A stretch of 64,000 bases of DNA, taken from the NCBI RefSeq assembly GCF_000247695.1, contig NW_004624865.1:1748329-1812328 (forward strand), written 5' to 3'. The first letter of the stretch is position 1; each line of letters starts with the position of its first letter. The notes under the pieces are model-generated. The model saw nothing but the letters and a program-made list of their open reading frames with translations. It was not told the origin of the DNA and did no database searches. The translations under genes were made by a program, and so were the position numbers. Of this stretch, positions 45,386 to 57,718 are shown piece by piece. This stretch comes from Heterocephalus glaber (taxonomy: Eukaryota > Chordata > Mammalia > Rodentia > Bathyergidae).

Positions 45386-46159
45386 TTTTGAGATAAAGTA
45401 CCCTCACCTGATTGTCTTATAAGTGACTGCTTCTCTTCATGCACAACCCTATCCAGACAAAGGGTAGCTCATAGCTCCTAAAACATGCCACACTCATGCC
45501 GTGTGTATGGATCGGTACAAGCAGCTCCTTCTGCATGGTGTGCACTTTCTCAACCCCCTCTATTCTGCTTATTTCAATGTCATTTATCTTTCAAGGTCAA
45601 AAACAAAGGTCGATTCTCCATGAGGCTCTGGTGCTTTCCTTATCACCACTTTTGCTCTTCCAGGGCGTATGTCTCTCAGTGGACTTGTGTCAGTGAGGTG
45701 GGCAGGGGTCATTTCTCTAGAGGAAGATTCTTGAGGACAAAGATTCCGTTTTATTGCTGTCTTATGATCACCCTCAAGTTTAGGAGGAGATGAGGCAATT
45801 GATGGCTCTGGAAGCAGTGCAGGGAAGTGATGTGGAGGTCGAGTTATTAATAAGAGCATCATTAATCATCTGAGTGTGCTAAAGAAGGAAGATAAATGTT
45901 GGACCCAGGTAGAAAGGTAAAAGAGATCAGATGTCATTTCAGACTTTAGTGGGCTCAGAGTTTAAGTTCACAGCCTCAACCACCTTTTGGGGCCAAAGGA
46001 CAATCCTGGGATCAGTGAAGCAGAATAAATTTTGTGATTCATGAGGCATAAGGCGGCTCAGGATCTAAAAATATAGAATATGAGCTCTAGATGGGCAGTT
46101 TTTGGATGTAGATTTTGGGGTCTCCAGCTAAGAAAATGTATCTCTTTAAGAGGTAAATA
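45386..46159. other. Unassigned non-coding sequence
   Basis: ORFs of 66-102 codons on both strands (45485-45862) have no recognisable domain. Confidence 0.4.
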
Positions 46160-46480
46160 GTTCCCTCACAGCCTAGCGGGTAGAAGGGCTTTGGTGAATG
46201 TTGTGAGGCATTCAGCCCATGGATGTCTTGAGCTCCTTCCCACCATGCTTTCTTCCATGTTCAATGGCTGCAAGCAACACACACACTGCAGTCTGCAGTT
46301 CGACTTGAGAGTCACCTTAGACGGGCTGAGCCCACTTCTGCCAAGCACCTTTATAGTCAGTGCTAAAGTAGCTGAGAGAACAATTCTCTTAAAACCTTTG
46401 TCCCGGCTGGCTCTTGCATTTCCTGTGTAGGACCTCTCAAATGTCCCTTTAACAATAAAGTCTTCCCTAATCAATTAAAA
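46160..46480 (+). repeat. Possible LTR (unassigned)
   Basis: A TTTATAGT box near 46350 and an AATAAAGTC polyadenylation-like block near 46453 resemble LTR spacing, but the termini are not evident and no family is recognised. It could equally be unique sequence. Confidence 0.25.
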
Positions 46481-49184
46481 TGGAAAAGCAAATCTTCCTT
46501 GTGTCTACCCTCTCCGTCCCTCTTTTGCTTTCTTTCCCTCCATAGTCATTTTCATCCTCTAAATTCTGTCTTTATCTGTTTATAAATTGCTTTCTGTTTC
46601 TTGCCCAGTACTAGTATATAGCTTGTCTGAGGGCAAGGTCTTAGACTATTTTGTTCTTTAAGGTGTCCAGGAAGCTATAGCAACTGCTTGGTCACAATGT
46701 GCGTTAAATCACTGTAAGTTGAACAAAGAAACCAAGAAGCTATGAAATTCACTGCCTGCTTAATAAATACTGAAGTGCTGACATTTCAACCCTCAGTCAA
46801 TCTTAGATTCCCAATTCTCAGTCCTAGATTTTGCCTCCATTTTTGTATTAATAAATCTCAGCATACACTACTGCTGGGCCTACTCAAGTTATTGAAAAAT
46901 TTGGGTCTCCTGCTTAATATCTTCTTTTCCAAAGGAATTGCAAGAATATAGTGGAAAGTACCAGTTGGAAATTTCTCCTGCATTCCCACAAGCCATCCCA
47001 GCTCTTTGTGAATGGAGGCTGATAAAGATTGAGTATGTTTATGTGGTAGCAATCCATCATACTTAGAGTCTTTTATTTGAATATCAATCTTAAGAATTCA
47101 CCAGGAGACTTAATAGTGCAAATACATTATTCATAAACAGGAGTGAATCCCCACTCACCACAAAACCATTTTGACAGTAAATCATAACATGTAAATGATT
47201 TTTCCTTCTTTGTATTTTTTCTGATTTGGAGGCTCAACAAATACATCTGTAAGCAGAATGAAGAGCAGCAAAAATAATTCTCCAAGCAATAGCAGAATCT
47301 CATAGAGAGAAGTGGATTAAATGCACAAACAGGAGGACACACAGTTAAGCTCAGATTTCTCTTCAGAATCAACAAACCAATGTAGAGTCTTTTTTATTGT
47401 ATTTCTGAAGTGTACCAAAATCTACAGCTAATCTATGACACTGGGCATACTGGTAAATGCCTACTATCAAATAGTTAAAAATAGGTTCATTCATTTTAAA
47501 AACCAACCCAAGAAGTGATATCTTACAGTAGATCTCAAATAGGTGGTGTGGGAAAAAAATGTACTCTTCTTGCAGAATGAAGTTCATTGTTAATTTCTCA
47601 AGTACCTCTTTATGAGCAGTAAGCGTACAATACTTAATTTTTTCTAATGCGTAAATTAAGATTCATACTATATTTTACTCCATACACAAGTGATAGTGGT
47701 GTTAGGTAAATTAATCTACACATAATACTAATGTGATAGATCATTAACATATATTTGTGCAAAATTATTAAAGAAAACCTAACTTGATTAGAAATGTATT
47801 TTAGAAAAGTTGTGAAAGAAACACAACAAAACAAGAACTTCAGATGAACTAATTTTTCATTAGAAACCAGGAAAAAACTGCACTTAAAACTCAGCTAGAG
47901 GGAGCTCATTTTCATGTTTGGTTTATTTTTGAAACTCTGCTGGAATTCAGCACTTTTCCGCATCCAGAGTTCATATGCCCCTTAGAATGGCAGACTAAAG
48001 TTAATTTGAGACCTTGTTTGTGGGCATAGAAGCACGCAGCTCAAAAACCTACCAGGCTTTAAAACTTCTGTTGGCACTCTCTGGACTCAGCAACTATTCT
48101 TTGCCATTGAAAGGAACTGACTTTAAAGAATATTAGATTGAGGAGATAATCATTTTTTTGGGTGTGTCTTGTCATTTCCAAGAAGAACAAGAAAACATAC
48201 AAATCAGATAGTCACTTTGCATTGTCGTCTAACCTCTGTTGCTTCCATTAAACAATTCCTTCAAAAGTGATTTTGAATCTATGGGAATACAGAACTGAGC
48301 AAAGAAAATATTAATACAGTTTCCAAGGTCCTAAAGGAAATAGTTTGGAAAATTGCAATAGTATATGTAAAACAGTAATATCAGTTACTATTTCCATAAA
48401 GTTTGACAATTTAACCTGTCTGAGACTCAGTTTTTTCAATGGGGTTGAAGAATGGGATTGGGAAAATTAAAATTTACTTCAAAGAATTATATTTTTCAAT
48501 TAAAATCAATGTGACGATGTGTGAAAAGTGGTTGGATACTGGAAAACACAATATTCTCTGCCTTAGTAATAATAGTCAGTGTTGATATAATCAGGAAGCA
48601 GCCACATAAATGGAAAGAAAACTATGTTTAGAATACTTTATCCATATTTAGTTACCATTGTTGTACTAACAATAGATATGCAACTTAGTCACTTAGAATT
48701 CCTAGACCTGAAATGCACTCCCTAGACAATTTGAAAATAATCTATGTCTGCTGATTCAGAATGGCTGGAAAACTCAAAGGATGCCATATTTGATATTTGT
48801 GAAAGTGCTTTGTAAATTGAAATGGGTTTGGCAGGGTGGTTAATATTCTACTATCTCCCCACAGACATTTTCTTAAGAACTTCTATTTTACAGACATTGT
48901 GGAACTAGTATTTGGGTCCAGTAGCAGATTTGACTGTGTCTCTCCACTCATTCCATATTTACTGTCATCACTCCGAATAATTAATCAAAAGCAAGGTGGG
49001 CAGAAGGCGGACCAGAAGGAAATGGAGATGTGATACACACACAACATGGTTTCGAGGACAGGAGAAGACAGGGCAAAATTAGGGAGCAAGATGACACTTG
49101 GCTTCCATGTGGTCAGAAATAAGTCCTGGAGCCAGAAATCAAGCTGAAGTCTGTCCACATGGAATCCCTTCTTTGGGAAATATC
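46481..49184. other. Unassigned AT-rich non-coding sequence
   Basis: About 2.7 kb with no repeat, exon or RNA gene that I can name; one of the longest apparently unique stretches here. Confidence 0.35.
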
Positions 49185-49315
49185 AGGCACAAGTGTAGCA
49201 CTTTATTTTGAGGGTTAGGAAATTGGAGATCAGAGAGAGAACTGACTTACACAATGTCACATAGCTATTGGTAGGGGAGACTGGAACCAAAAGCTGCTGA
49301 ATCCAGGTATCACCC
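49185..49315 (-). repeat. MIR SINE
   Basis: Reverse-strand MIR phrases: GTTAGGAAATTGGAGATCAG, CACAATGTCACATAGCTATT and GGAACCAAAAGCTGCTGAAT. Confidence 0.65.
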
Positions 49316-49489
49316 TCAGCTGAGGCTTCTTCCACTGCTACTCTGGCTAAATGATACCTTGAGGCTAGGAGGTACATGGCTGGCTGAGGTGCTTGCTTGG
49401 TTTGCTCCTATCCAGCTGCTCACAATCTAGCAGCCTCCATGTGAGAAGATGTCAATGTAAGCAGTTTAGTATGGTCTCCATCTGTGCCG

Positions 49490-49615
49490 TCTATGTAGCT
49501 CAATGCAAAGGTCCTGGGTTTAATCTCCAGCCCTTTTTATTTTTTATTCTGTGACAGTGTCTTACTAAATTGCTCAGGCTGGGCTAGAACTTGAGGTCTT
49601 CCTGCCTCAGCTTTC
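49490..49615. mobile_element. ID-like unit and B1 unit in opposite orientation
   Basis: An ID-like unit on the plus strand (TATGTAGCTCAATGCAAAGG, then GGGTTTAATCTCCAGCC, 49490-49536) is followed at once by a minus-strand B1 unit (inverse of GTGTCTTACTAAATTGCTCA, 49555-49615). In all other composites here the two units have the same orientation. Confidence 0.7.
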
Positions 49616-50528
49616 CATTTTCTTTTTGTGAGGGCTGAGAGATAGAGGTCCAGGATGAGGTGACTAATTGATTCTACCCTAAGATAGAACCTGGATATTT
49701 GTTACTTTTTGAATGGCCATGGGTGATTCTGACTTACACTACCAGGGCAAATAATCACAAATGTTACTCTCAGGAATGCGTGCTATTACTCTTTAGCGTC
49801 TTATAGTAAGTTGTCTCATGTGATGGACTCTAGGATGAGACACAGTATCATCTTTTTAAGAGTTATACAATGCTTCTAGGTACTTGCCAGAAACCTCAGG
49901 GCTGAGTCATATCTCTTGACTTCTCTTCCCATAACTTCCTTTGTATTTCTTCCCACCCAAGTCTGAGTCTATACCCAAAGAAGAATAGCCAAGATGTTAA
50001 TAGATATTTACTTGCTCCTGCACACCCACGCATTTACCTCCCCACATTAGATGCCAGTCCTGATTTTTTCCCCAGGAAGCAAAGAATCAGTCCATCATCG
50101 CTGGACTCACACTGTGCCACTTAATTAATTTACAAGGAAAAGTACAACTGTCAAAGGAAGCAGCTATTTCTGTCTTTTGAGCAATAGTTTTTCTCCCTTT
50201 AAAAATCTAATGCAGTAAGTCAAATTTTAGCCAGATTTGTGCATTTGTGTTTATCACAAAGAGAAGAGGTGATTATTATACAGTGTAAGTATCAAGTAGC
50301 ATTAAGGTATGCCAGTGTGGCACACCTCTGTCTGCATCAGGGATAGTCCAGACAAAATGAATCCTCAGCCTATTTCCTGTATAATGTTGGAGTGGGCACA
50401 GCTGGTGAGTAAGATTCTCAAGAAAGGAGTCCTTTCAGAGGGATCTCTGAGCCCAGTATACAGGAACACTCAATAAACTCTTGCTGATTAATAAAATAAA
50501 GAAAAAGCTACATCCCAGGCACTGATGG
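49616..50528. other. Unassigned non-coding sequence
   Basis: No repeat or exon was identified. Confidence 0.4.
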
Positions 50529-50900
50529 TCTGCTATGGTTTGGAGATAAATGTCCTGCAATGCCACACGTTGGGGGCTTGCTCTCCAAGGAGGCTCTGCT
50601 GAGAGGTGGTGGACCCTTCAGAGGTGTGGCCTAGTGGGAGGTCCTTAGTCTTGTTGGGTGTGGCCACTGGAGGGGACCATGGGGGTGGCCCCCGCCCTTA
50701 CCTCTCTTGCCTCCGGGTCCTGAGGTGAGTCCTTTTGCTCTCTGCTTACCCCCTTCATGATGTGTTGTCCTACCACAGCCCCAGAGCCACAGAGCTCACC
50801 GATCATAGCCTGGATCTTTCATAATTGTGAACCAAAGCAAACTTAAAAAGGGACGAGCTCAGGTGCGTTGCTGTCACAATGGCAGACGAACTAGCAGACC
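50529..50900 (+). mobile_element. MaLR-type LTR (MST/MLT-like)
   Basis: The left end TCTGCTATGGTTTGGAGATA and GTGGTGGACCCTTCAGAGGT fit the MaLR start. The 3' side has GAACCAAAGCAAACTT without an intact AATAAA, then GTGCGTTGCTGTCACAATGG. Solo. Confidence 0.7.
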
Positions 50901-51239
50901 CTCCATGTTCAGACTCTGTTGATGCCACTTTCTTCTGAGTCACACACACTGTTCCCAAAACTCCTTCTCCCGCCTCTCTTCCCACTCTTTTCTCAACCAC
51001 CAATTGACTTTTCAGTTACAGACAGGGCCGTTGCTGTCTCCTTAGAGCAATAGCTAAGCTCAAGTCCAGCAGCTATGATTTGATGTGTGATGTTCCTTCC
51101 ACAACATGCTGGCAATATTCAACCTCTACCTTTGTCTGTGGAGACTGATTTGGAAAAAGCCAAATGACATCAAGCAGTCAGAGAAAGAGAATCATAGTCT
51201 ATACTGTACTGTAGTTACTTTGCAGATCATATATATTAC
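50901..51239. other. Unassigned non-coding sequence
   Basis: No feature was recognised. Confidence 0.4.
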
Positions 51240-51680
51240 AGTGATCCATGCACCTCCATCTTCATAGCATGATAGCTAAACCTTGGAAGTGCCCTACATG
51301 TCCATCCACAGATGATTGGATAAAGAAAATGTGGTATTTACACAAGATGGAGCACCACTCTGCCATAAAGAAGGATAAACTTGAGACATTCATAGGAAAA
51401 TGGATGCACCTTGAGGTCATAATATTAATTGAAAGAAATAGACAACCAAGCTTAAATACTGTATGGTTTCTCTTCTATGAGAAACTAAAATTATGAATAA
51501 AGAGTCAAATAAAAGATAGGTGGTAGGAAGTAGGAAGCTACATCTCATTTCTGACATGGGAAGGGCATCAAGACATGGAGGGAGGGCAGAAAGGGGATGG
51601 GGGACAAAGGGGTGAAAAGAAGGAAGGGAAGACCTAACACTGTGCACTGCCAACATGGACTAATAGAAAATTACAGAAGA
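51240..51680 (+). mobile_element. L1 LINE, 5'-truncated (ORF2 end plus 3' UTR)
   Basis: Plus-strand translation from 51248 gives the L1 ORF2 C-terminus (IAKPWKCPTCPSTDDWIKKM and then LETFIGKWMHLE), followed by a 3' UTR with a purine tract (51565-51630). The short repeat ATTACAG near both ends is too short to call a target duplication. Confidence 0.9.
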
Positions 51681-51828
51681 AAGTCCAGCCAGAAAAAAAT
51701 TAAAGTAATGATGAGGTGAATTAACCATGTTTCATTTTAAGGAAAAATGTTGTGAACCTTGGGTAAAATAAGTCTGAAAGCATTTTGTTAGTAAGTGCAC
51801 TTTTATACCTTTTATGTCCAAACGTAAG

Positions 51829-51905
51829 TCTGAGTTTATGTCTCACAAGTCTGTTTTCTTTCAGCATGATTGGAATTAGTGTAAAACTGAGAAATTACCT
51901 AGGAA
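51829..51905. repeat. 77-bp direct repeat, copy A
   Basis: This segment (starts TCTGAGTTTATGTCTC, ends GAAATTACCTAGGAA) recurs at 59437-59513 with only three substitutions and no indel. Flanks of the two copies are unrelated. The family is unknown. Confidence 0.9.
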
Positions 51906-51984
51906 TTAAGATATGATATGGTTCTACTATTCACATATGCATATTTTAACACGGAATAATGCTTGTGTATACGCTATCCTATGC

Positions 51985-52300
51985 AATGATACTTGTGTCC
52001 CCACATACCCTTTGTTGAATTGAAATGGTAACCCACTGGGAAGTGGAGTTCTCTGGTGATGAACAGATCATGAGGCCACTGGGATCAGTTCCTTATAAAT
52101 CAGCCCCAAGACAGCATGTTTACTCTTGCTAGTTGAGGTTAAAAAAATCAAAGAAGACAACTCTCTGAACCAGGAGAGTCCCTGGCACATGGATCTCAGA
52201 CTCTTCATCTCCAAAATCTTGAGAAATAAATTCGCTGTTTTTTATGAGCTACCTACTTTATGGAATGTTATTGTAGCAGCACTAATGGACAAAGACATAT
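51985..52300 (+). mobile_element. MLT1/MST-type MaLR LTR
   Basis: Forward features: ATACTTGTGTCCCCACATAC, GGTGATGAACAGATCATGAG, CACTGGGATCAGTTCCTTAT, then CTTGAGAAATAAATTCGCTG with AATAAA and a GTAGCAGCACTAATGGACAA end. Confidence 0.75.
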
Positions 52301-52738
52301 AGAGAGTACATTCAAAAACAACAGATTTGGAAATTATCACATTTCTTGAAGTTCTCTAAACACTTTATATAGTTTCTAAATTACAAAAACATCTCAGAAG
52401 CTTCCCTATTTTTTAAAATTCATTATATTGGTACATTTAAGGCATACAACATGATGACATTCACCATTGGAAATTTGCACCTTTGCATAATCTCTCTTGG
52501 TTTTTATTTTTCCCCCTTCCTCTGCCCTCCCTTCAACCCCTCCACCCCTCCCTCCCTATCTACAAAGACTTTGTTTGCACTTTTTCCTTTTTCTCATATT
52601 AATTCCATTCCCTTCTTTCCTTTCTCCTACCCCTCCCATTTCCCCTTCCCCTTTAGACTTTTTCATCCTATTTCACATTATCTATTATACCTTTTAGTCC
52701 TTATTTACACTTTCAGTTTCTCACACTAGAGAAACTAT

Positions 52739-55700
52739 TCAGCATTTACACATGTGTGTCCTATTTATTGCACTTAAGAGTATCTCTTCAGTGTGCATCC
52801 ATTTAGCTATAACTGTCTCTAGTTTCTTGTTCTTTATGGCTGAGTAGTACTCCATTTTATCTTTTAAAAACCCCACATTTTCTTTACCCAGTCTCCAGTT
52901 GATGGGCAATTGGGCTGCTTCCAAGTTTTAGCTATCAGGAATTGTGCTGCTATGAACATGGGTGCACATATATCACTGTGGTATGATTTTTTTAATTCTT
53001 TGGGGAAGATACCCAGCAGGGGAATAGCTGGGTCAAATGGGACTTCCAGTCCTAGTTCCTTGAGATATCTCCATACTGATTTCCATAGGGGTTGCACCAG
53101 TCTACACTCCCAAAAGCAGTGGAGTAGGGTTCCTCTTTCCCCAAAGCCCCGCCAGCATTTGTTATTGGTTGATTTCTTGATAGCAGCTATTCTTTCTGGG
53201 GTTAGGTGGAATCTCAGTGTAGTTTTCATTTGCATCTCTCGAATGACCAGTGATGTTGAACATTTTTTCATATGTTTATTTGCTATTTCTACTTCTTTGT
53301 CTAAGAAATGTCTGTTCATTTCAGATGCCCATTTTTGGATTGGGTCTTTAAATTTGGGAGGCCTGGTTTTTTAAAAGTTCTTTATAGATTCTAGATAGTA
53401 GACCTTTGTCTGAGGGACAGCTGGTGAAAATTTTTTCCCACTTTGTGGGTTGTCTCTTCACACTGCTGGTGGTTTCTCTTGCTGTGCAGAAGCTATTTAG
53501 TAAGAAGAGATCCCACTTCTTGACTGTGCTAGTTTGTAAAATCCTTTCCTATACCAATGTCTTCAAGAGTTCTTCCTAACCTCTCTTCCAGCTGGTTTGG
53601 TGTTTCTGTTTTAATATTTCTATCTTTAATCCATTTCAATTTTAGTTTAGTGCATGGTAAGAGATATAGGTCTAGTTTTAGTCTTTGGCAAGTTGAAACC
53701 CAACTTCTCCAGTACCATTTATTAAAGAGGCTATCTTTCCTCCAGTGAGGGTGTTTGGCTCCTGTGTCGAAGATGAGGTGGGCGAGTGTGTCTGGAGTTG
53801 TTTTTGCATCTTCTCATCTGTTCCATTGGTCCTCAGGTCTGTTTCTTTGCCAGTATCATGCTGTTTTTATCACAGTAGCTTTGTAGTATAGTTTCAAGTT
53901 GGGGATTGTGATACCCCTATCTTGTCTTTATTGCCTAGTATTGCTTTTGCTATTCTAGGTCTCTTCTTGTTTCAAATTAATTTTTGGATTGTGTTCTCCA
54001 GGTTTGTGAAGTATGCTGCTGGGATTTTAATTGGGATTGCATTGAATCCATAGAGCAGTTTTGGAAGTATGGCCACTTTCACTATATTAATCCTTCCTAC
54101 CCAGGAGCAAGGGATGTCTTTCCATTTTCTGATAACTTCTTCACTCTCCTTTTTCAGAGTACTATGGTTTTCAGAGAAGAGGTCTTTGATTTCTTTTGTT
54201 AGGGTGATTCCCAGATATTTCAGTTTTTTGGATGCAATTCTAAAAGTAATTGATTGCCCCATTTCACTCTCAGTGAGTCTGTTTTTTGTGTACAGAAAAG
54301 GTATTGATTTCTGTGAGTTGCCCTTGTATCCAGCTACTTTACTGAATTTGGTTATTAAGTCTAGAAGGCTTTTGGTGGAGTTCTAGGGGTCTTCTATATA
54401 GAGTATCATGTCATCTGTAAATAATAACAATTTGACTTCTTCATTTGCTATTTTTAATCCTTTTATTTCTTTCTCTTATCTAATTGCTGTGGCTAATGTT
54501 TCCAAAACTATATTGAACAGGAGTGGTGATAGTGGACATCTTTGTCTGGTTCCTGATTTTAGTGTGAAGGATTTCGGTTTTTGACTATTTAGTATGATAC
54601 TGGCTGTTGGTTTTTCACAGATGGCTTTTATCAGATCGAGGTAGAGTCCATCTATTCTAATTTTTTGTAGGGTTTTTATCATAAATGCATGTTGGATTTT
54701 GTCAAATGCTTTTTCTGTGTCTATTGAAATGATCATATGGTTTTTGTCCTTGGCTCTATTGATACAGTGCATTACATTGATTGATTTGCCTATTTTGAAC
54801 CATCCCTGCATCCCTGAGATAAATCACACTTGATCAGGGTGTATGATCTTCTTGATGATCTTCTGCATTCTATTTGCCAGTATCTTATTAAGGAGTTTTG
54901 AATCTATGTTCATTAGTGAGATTGGGCTAAAGTTCTTTTTTTTTTTCAGTTGTGTCTTTCTCTGCTTTGAGTATCAAGGTGATGCTTGCTTCCAGGAATG
55001 AATTTGGGAGTATTGCTTCCCTTTCAATTTCACTGAAGAGTTTAAACAGTAGTGGCAGCAGTTCCTCTCTAAATGTCTTGTAGAATTCAGCAGTGAAGCC
55101 ATCAGGACTCAAGGTTTTCTATGTTGTTAAGTTTTTAATTACATTTTCAATTTCATTGATTGATATTGGGTCATTTAGAGTTTTTAAGTCTTCTTCGTTC
55201 AACTTTGGTAATTCATATGTGTCTAGCAATCTGTTCATTTCTTCTGTGTTTTCCATCTTATTGGTGTATAGGTTTTCAAAGTAGGAATTGATGATCCTCT
55301 GGATTTCTGCTGGGTCTGTTGTAATTTCATCCTTTTCATTCCTAATTTCATGGATTTGGGATTTTTCTTTCCTTTTTTTGATAAGGTTAGCTAAAGGTTT
55401 GTCAATTTGGTTTATTCTTTTGAAGAACCAACTCTTGGCTTCATTGAATTTTTGCATTGTTCTCTTAGTCTCCATTGAATTGATTTCTCCTCTGATCTTT
55501 ATAATTTCCCCCCTTCTATGGAATGTGAGTTTTTCCTGCTATTCTTTTTCTAGAAGCTTGAGTTTCAGCATCAAGTTGTGTAATTGACCTCGTTCTGTTT
55601 TCCTAATGTGAGTATTCACTGCTATAAATTTCCCTGGTAAGACTGCTTTCATTGTGTCCCATAGATTCTGATATGTTGTACTGGCATTGTCATTTAGTTG

Positions 55701-56514
55701 TAGGAACTGTCTGATTTCTTCTTTAATTTCCTCTGTGACCCATTGGTTATTCAGAAGTGTGTTGTGCAGTTTCCATGTGTTAATGAAATTCTTGGGGTTT
55801 CTTTTGCTGTTGATCTCCAATTTCATCTCACTATGGTCTGACAGTATACAGGGGATAACTTCAATTCTTTTGCACTTACTTAAACATGTTCTATAAGTGA
55901 GTATGCAGTCTATTTTAGAGAACGACTCATGTGCAGCTGAAAAGAATGTGTATTCTGATTTTGTGGGGTGTAACACTCTGTAAACATCTGTTAAGTTCAT
56001 TTGTTCAAGAGTTTCATTGAGTTCTAGTATTTCGTTTATTTTTTGTCGAGTAGATCTATTTGTGAGAGTGGGGTATTAAGGTCCCTCACTACTACACTAT
56101 TAGTGCTTTTGTGATTTTTCATGTCTGTTAGTATTTGTTTTATATAGTTGGCACACTAGTGTTTGGTGCATAGATATTAATAATGATTGTCATCTCTTTC
56201 TCTTGGATTGTTCCCTTTACATGGATGTAGTGTCCTTCTTTGTATCTCTTTGTATTGGTTTGAAATCCACTTGATCTGCAAAGAGGATAGCTATTGATGC
56301 TTTTTTTTTGGTTTCCTGTCACATGGGTTATTGTTTTCCACCCTTTAGTTTTCAGTCTATAAGTTTCATTTTGAATTAAGTGTGTTTCTTGTATGTAGAA
56401 TATTGTTGGATCTTGCTTCTTGACCCATTCTGCCAGTCTATTTCTGTTGACTGGTGAATTGAGACTATTAACATTGATGGCTGTAATTGATACATATTGA
56501 CTTATCCTTGTCAT
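52739..56514 (-). pseudogene. L1 ORF2 (endonuclease and reverse transcriptase), broken
   Basis: The start is the Met at 56514 (MTRISQYVSITAINVNSLNS). The endonuclease domain keeps its N-terminal Asn (INVNSL), the catalytic Glu (FYIQETHL) and, after a frameshift near 56140-56150, the SDHSEMKLEI motif with the catalytic His. The reverse transcriptase shows [10 protein letters not shown] (54730 area) and, near 54404-54421, an FTDD box in place of the usual FADD, with both Asp residues kept. Breaks visible: a frameshift near 56145, an A-run length change near 54941, a TAA near 54474 and a TAG near 54383. The C-terminal part (52864-53319) has a Cys/His region (NKCWRGFGERGTLLHCFWEC) and then shifts frame to finish at 52739. 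Confidence 0.92.
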
Positions 56515-56619
56515 GACTTTTTCTTTTTATTGGATTCTCCCCCTTCACGTTTAGTTTCTGTCATGCCTGATGGATTCATTCCACAGGGTTTCCTGGGTTG
56601 TGATCCTCATTGTCTTTTC

Positions 56620-57718
56620 TTAGGATATTGTTTCAAATTTTTTGGACGACTGGTTTGGTATTTGTGAAGTTCCTAAGGTGCTCTTTGTCATAAAATATCT
56701 TACTTCTCCATCAATTTTGAAAGATAGTTTTGCAGCAGACATCAATCTGGGTTGGAGGCTGTTTTCCTTTAGGGCTTGAAATACATCATCACTCCAAGCT
56801 CTTCTTGCCTTGAGAGTTTGCACTGAGAAGTCTGCTGTGATTCTGATGGGCTTTCCTTTGTACGTGATTTGTTTCTTTTCTCTAACTGCTTGTAGAATTT
56901 TGTTCTTCTGTAGGGTTTCTGGAATCTTAACTATTGTATGCCTATATGTAGATTTTTTTTTTTTTTATCACAGCTAGTTGGAGTCCTATATGCCTCACTT
57001 ATCTGTGTGTCAAGTTCTTTTCCCCTGCTTGGGAAGTTTTCTGCAATCATCTCTGTGAACAGTTTTCTTTTTTATGTCATCTGCACTCTCTCCTGTGTCA
57101 TTTTCTCTGCTCAGTCTTATGTTTTTCTTCTTTGCATCATTTAGCAGCTGCTGGATTGATTTCTCATGTTCCCTTACTCTTTTAAAGAAATTTTTCTTTT
57201 CCTGGTCACTAATTACAATCTTATCTTCTATATCTGAAATTCTGTCCTGACATTGGCTCATTCTGCTGCGTAAACTTTCAATGGAGTTTTTAATCTCCTG
57301 GGAATCTGTTTGCATCTCTTTAATGGATTCCTTTTGTTTCCTGTGTCAGGATTCTAATACATTGCTCAGCTCCTGCATTTTTTTTTTTATCTGTGTCCTC
57401 TCTAGATTTATTAATCATGTTTTGCACTATGGGCACACTGTCTGCTATTATCTGAGAAATTATTTCTGATTTCATTTTTTCCAGATCCTCTTTTGTTGCT
57501 AGTACAGGGAGTCCAGGTGGTTGAGTATCAGATTGTTCCATGTCGTTTCCCTTTTTGGTTGCTTTAGGTGATTTGGAAGTCTTGTTTTGGTACTTATTTT
57601 CATGTCTTCTCATTTCAACAGATGCAGCCTGCTGTGTCTTTGTTGAAGCGACTTTTTGCTCACCCAGTCGTCTTGAATTCTCAGCAAGCCACCGAGCAGT
57701 GTTCACTCTCCTGCTCAC
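56620..57718 (-). pseudogene. L1 ORF1 (RNA-binding protein), broken
   Basis: The N-terminal piece (57320-57718) starts MSRRVNTARWLAENSRRLG and is basic and Gln-rich. The middle (57010-57315) is a coiled-coil with heptads (EIKNSIESLRSRMSQCQDRI, then DIEDKIVISDQEKK), the trimerisation region of ORF1p. The C-terminal piece (56620-56823) has RRAWSDDVFQALKENSLQPR followed by AKLSFKIDGEV, the RNA-binding C-terminal domain. The three pieces are in different frames or split by stops, so the protein is not made whole. The length of about 1.1 kb fits the family. Confidence 0.88.

Noticed and set aside
51240..51680. Target-site duplication ATTACAG around the L1
   Set aside because: Seven bases with loosely defined element ends are too likely to match by chance.
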